This document shows, piece by piece, positions 60,380 through 64,000 of a stretch of DNA of 64,000 bases. The stretch's first letter is position 1. Each line of letters begins with the position of its first letter. This DNA is from Gnetum montanum (lineage: Eukaryota > Streptophyta > Gnetopsida > Gnetales > Gnetaceae): NCBI GenBank assembly GCA_015680685.1, contig MNCI01019120.1, forward strand, positions 71,155 through 135,154, in the 5' to 3' direction. The position numbers were made by a program, and so were the translations under genes. The notes under the pieces were generated by a model. It made no database searches and had not been told where the DNA came from. It saw only the letters and a program-made list of their open reading frames with translations.

Positions 60380-61190
60380 TCTCACAAAAGATGAAATATC
60401 TTAAATAAGATATCTCTTGTAGGAACAAGACATCTTAGGAAAAACATCTTACCAAAAGTGGAGACATCTTGGAATCTAGGAGAGGTGTCTCAGAAAAACA
60501 ATAGATGTCTAGCCTAAGAGTTTGATTAACATCGATACATCTTTCCAAGTTTAGAGATGACCTCTATGAATGGGGAAACTCCTAAAAACACTCGTTCCAA
60601 TTCAAAAAATAGATAGAAAATGATAAAAATGGATGGAAATAGCTAGAGAAAAGGTGAGAAAACTTGGAAAACATTTGAAGAGCCTCAAGTTAAGTTAAAG
60701 AAAGGTTTCTAGATTTCTTATGATTTAACTAGACATAAATATTGGGGTAGTCATCATTATTGAAGATGATGAAAAAGAGAAAGCTCTTATGTTCGAAGAA
60801 CTCAGCAGGAAATAGTGAGTAATCATATTGAGCAAGTGTGACTAGAGATTTTAGCTTCAAGATCAACTTGTGGTGTGCTAGTCTATGTGTTCTATTCTCT
60901 TATGTCTTACTTGTGAGTTGAGATCTTAGTCCCAAGTTGTGGAAGAAATTCTCTATTGGTTGTTTCTTTCATTTAGAACAACCATTGCATGATTGTACAA
61001 CCTCATGCTCTATAATATCATTTGAGTATCATAGGTTTTGGGTCGTTTGAGGATTTTTGAAAATTAGTTGTAATATTATAATAAATTAATTAAATATAGA
61101 TAGTTTTCTTATTTTCTAGCAAAAAAAATTTTCTTCATATAATACATATATATATAGTATTTGAAGGTGATTAATTAGTGGAGTGAACCT
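60380..61190 (+). mobile_element. Chromovirus 3' LTR, second part
   Basis: It matches the rest of the 5' LTR (about 45420-46176): the 'GACATCTT' cluster, 'GAAAGGTTTCTAG(G/A)TTTCTTAT', the TATA region (here ACATAAATA near 60732), 'CTTGTG(A/G)TGTG(T/C)T(G/A)GTCTATGTGTTCTATT', and 'GGTGATT..GTAGTGGAGTGAAC(C/T)T'. The end is placed at 61190. Confidence 0.8.
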
Positions 61191-62269
61191 AATTCATTTT
61201 CTTTCTTGTGCTTATGTGTATCAAATCTCTTGGTGATTTTAGATCTAAACAATGTTCTTGCCTAGAATGCTTAAATCTCAACTGATATCATAAGGTAGAG
61301 GAAATATTTTTGATTCCATAAATTTCAATAAGTATCTTAACTCCTTATACTTTCCTTTCTTTTTGTGATGATTTTTCATTGATTATCTAACAATATTTCA
61401 TGTGTTTTTTATCTAATCTAGGTTTTCTATCTCTCACTATAATTCATATTTTTTGGTATTTTTTGCTTTACATTTTATCTGCACATTCTTTCTTTATCAC
61501 CTTATCTCAACATCAATTTAAAATGGTGCATACAAATAACAATAACTATCTGATAATTAAGAAGTATATGAATGTGTTTGACATGTTATAACATTGAAAC
61601 AATTATTTAAGTGTATAAACTACCATAATTCTAAGAGGTCATAGATATGTAATTTATTGTCAATGGAAAAGCATTGTAGGATTTGTAGATTGATCATGTC
61701 ACTTGAGGACTATGCATTTAGTTATTATCATGTCTTTTTTAAAGTGGTGTAAGGAGCTATGACTTTAGTATGGCTATAAGATTAATATTAGTCATAACAT
61801 AATCCAAAATATAGAAATTAACATTACATGAGGATTCAACCTAATAGTTGAATAGTTTTATACATTAGGATTGGCCTATATAGATAAGGTATTACATCAA
61901 ACTCTTTTTTATGATTAGTTTAATTTAGTATCAATCTTTTAGTTATTTTAATGTCTGATTCTGAAAACATCATGGGAATACCACTATTAAGAAAAAATGA
62001 ATCATCTATGATATTTTATCTATTATATGATTAACTATAAGTTAACATTTATGTGGATAAATATTTTAGTTGCAATAACAATGTGTTTTGCATCATGGGT
62101 TCCACCCTCTAGTTATGTTCTAGGGAAATTCTATGTGGATTTTCTCTACTATGAAGGTATTCTAATCCTTCTTGCATGTGTTCCATGCAGATTCAAAAGG
62201 AAGCTTTAGAGGTAGTCAAGATGGAGTTGTAAGAAGGATCAACATTTATTGAAATATTATCTTGTTATG
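61191..62269. other. AT-rich stretch, no recognised gene
   Basis: No coding domain is visible. It may be the body of the LTR whose end is at 62556, because it leads into that terminus without a break, but it does not match LTR 2 of the Tekay-type element. Confidence 0.35.
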
Positions 62270-62556
62270 TATTTCATGTTGTGACTTTTTCATTTAATGG
62301 ATTTCAATTTTGTTCATAAACATGGATCTTTTGTTAAACTCATATTCATGATGTAATAAGGTTTAAGTGGATATAAACATGCTAATTTGAATTTTTAAAT
62401 GTTTTTTAAGTTATTAAGTTTCAAAATGTTTATATGATTATGCAATTTTATATGTGTTTTAGTTTTTTAAGGATTAGTTAAGAGACTAAGTTTTATTTCT
62501 TATGTTCCTTTAAGTGATTTTATAATTTATCTATGGTTAATTTTAGGGTGTGACAT
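62270..62556 (+). mobile_element. Tekay-type LTR 3' terminus
   Basis: It is collinear with 41060-41330: 'AATGGATTT..ATTTTG..CAT.AA.ATGGAT', 'TTATTAAGTTTCA', 'TTTATATG.TTAT', 'TTAAGGATT..TTAAG' and the end 'GGG(T/C)(G/A)TGACATA'. The end 'GGGTGTGACA' looks less mutated than the 'GGGCTATGACA' of LTR 2. Confidence 0.65.
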
Positions 62557-62579
62557 AACTTTTGTGAAATTTCTAGAAA

Positions 62580-63780
62580 TTTCATTGTAGTGGTAGCCTG
62601 GAGTAGGAGTCATGTTCAAGACTCCACTGCCAAAGTCTTACAACTTTAAAGCATGATGCATTTAAACTTTCTTTTCTTGAGTGGTAGTAGATTTTTTTTT
62701 TAGGATTTTATCAACAATGTCAAACTAATTGCAAGTTATACATTTATAATTTTCAAATGAGGCCTTATTTTCCTTTTCAGATATTTGACCAACTGATGAA
62801 ATAGAATTAGATAATTGTGGTACATATAATACATCATGAACAAGAATGGTAGTACCATCTTTAAGCTTCATTAGGCATCTACCTATGCCTTTAATTTTAC
62901 AAAATGCAACATTGTTTACTTTAATGAATGCAAGATTAGAGGACTCAACATAATGTATAAAGGATTCCTTATTTTGGGTCATGTGGCCAAAACACTCACT
63001 ATCTACAAGACGTATGAAAATTAATGGATTTAGATGTAAAGAATGTAAAAAATTTGGCATTGATATCTTTATCTAGAACTTTTTCTTTCTCCTAGGACAA
63101 TGTAGAAGGGTTTCCTAATGCTTGTGGTTTATCTTAGATTGAGAAATTTCGGGTTCCTAGGTTGTTTCAACATTTTTCTTTGATGTGTCTTCTTTCTTTG
63201 CAATATTTGAACTCTAGCTCATATCTTTCGTGGAAGTTTAATATTTCTCTTCCTCTTCTAGATTTTCCTCTTCCTTTAAAACTATAAAAGTTCTAAAAAT
63301 TTTGGCCATATTCTACATCATTTTGGAAGGCATTTCTTCCTCTTTCTCTATCTCTTGTACCTTGAACTCTATATCTTTAGGAATTTTAAGCAATGAATGT
63401 ATTATAATTTTTGAATTGAAGAAATTTAAATCTTCTAGAGCTTTTAAAATAGACACCAATTCATCAATAGTATAAGTCAATAGACCTTTAGTTTTGACTA
63501 TGGTAACCAATGAGTTTTGATACATATAGGCATCATATAATGCTTGAATGATTTTCTAGAATTTTTACCTCATAGATTAATCCCAATAATATTCATATAA
63601 ATTTATCAACATAATAAACAATCTATAAAGAATACTATTTAGGGAATCACCTTTTTGGATTTTAATTTATCAACTTCTAACCAAAGTTTGAGCTCTATGA
63701 GTTGCTAGTTTTCCATATTTGTCTTGAATTCTTCTTACAAGGCTTACAAATATTTCTTATGTAACACCTTAATAACCAAG
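62580..63780 (-). pseudogene. Ty1/copia gag-protease fragment, copy 2
   Basis: Read on the minus strand: gag with 'LVTIVKTKGLLTYTIDELVS' (63513-63455), a lysine/glutamate-rich linker, protease with 'RLVDSECFGHMTQNKESF' (63009-62955; DSG reads DSE) and 'VHDVLYVPQLSNSISSVGQI' (62852-62795), then pre-integrase 'LWQWSLEHDSYSRLPLQ' near 62625. It is homologous to copy 1 (2565-4010) in domain order and wording. It ends near 62580, next to the LTR terminus. Confidence 0.8.
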
Positions 63781-64000
63781 CTTAGCATAGAAAGATATTA
63801 CTAAAAAAAATCAAAGATGCAAAAAGTACATTTTTGTGTAATAAATATTTAAGGATGCTTAAAACATTGCCTAGTAAAGGTAGTAAGCATTGAATAAAAT
63901 TACAAGAGCATAGGAATAAAAATGTAATGAAATATAAAACATCAATAGAAGTAGTGATAGTACCTAACCTATTCACTAATACAAATAGTTTGTAACTCAT
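63781..64000. other. Window end, no recognised feature
   Basis: AT-rich, possibly upstream copia sequence, but too short and diverged to assign. Confidence 0.3.

Overview
The window reads as repeat-filled intergenic DNA from a plant with a very large genome, most likely a gymnosperm such as a conifer; the species cannot be fixed from the sequence. It is AT-rich and poor in CpG. Almost everything recognisable is a decayed retrotransposon, with reading frames broken by stops that look like deamination of methylated cytosine (CAG to TAG, CGA to TGA, TGG to TAG or TGA). I found no intact host gene, rRNA or CRISPR array. There are two N gaps (42131-42471, 57889-57897) and a single N at 32395.

Layout: 1-857 is an LTR fragment. 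2565-4010 is an antisense Ty1/copia fragment. 4070-29340 is a complex of Ty3/gypsy Tat/Ogre-like material: gag-protease copy A (4070-6710), a multi-exon antisense gene (7600-8760), gag-protease copy B (9560-12960), a longer antisense gene copy (13880-17560), palindrome-rich DNA (17600-19470), an N-terminal pol fragment (19741-20085), a degenerate tandem array of about 185-bp units (20090-23350), and a long pol with two RNase H domains (24030-27540). A short motif family ('ATGGCC..CCTTAAACTGGCA') forms five clusters at the borders of these modules. 29345-41330 is a Tekay/Del-type chromovirus with very long LTRs in a tandem arrangement (integrase tail - LTR - internal - LTR).

41400-44340 is an antisense copia integrase/RT pseudogene interrupted by an N gap plus an open LINE-like segment flanked by a 162-bp duplication. 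44425-44540 has tRNA-like A and B boxes (SINE candidate). 45149-61190 is a second chromovirus that is twice interrupted: a gag-only, Athila/Tat-like LTR element sits inside its integrase (49684-56016, TSD CATTG), and a 2.9-kb CpG-rich TG..CA element sits inside its 3' LTR (57485-60374, TSD AGATG). 61191-64000 holds an LTR terminus fragment and a second antisense copia gag-protease copy.

The order of events can be read from nesting. The chromovirus at 45-61 kb came first; the gag-only element landed in its integrase, and the CpG-rich element landed in its 3' LTR, probably most recently since it still keeps CpG. The strongest unusual signals are the spliced antisense gene inside the Tat complex, the gag-only nested element whose removal restores the host integrase frame, the dense TGTCTC/GAGACA motif clusters in two LTR families, the tandem array with an inverted-repeat core, and the CpG-rich insertion carrying gene-like sequence.
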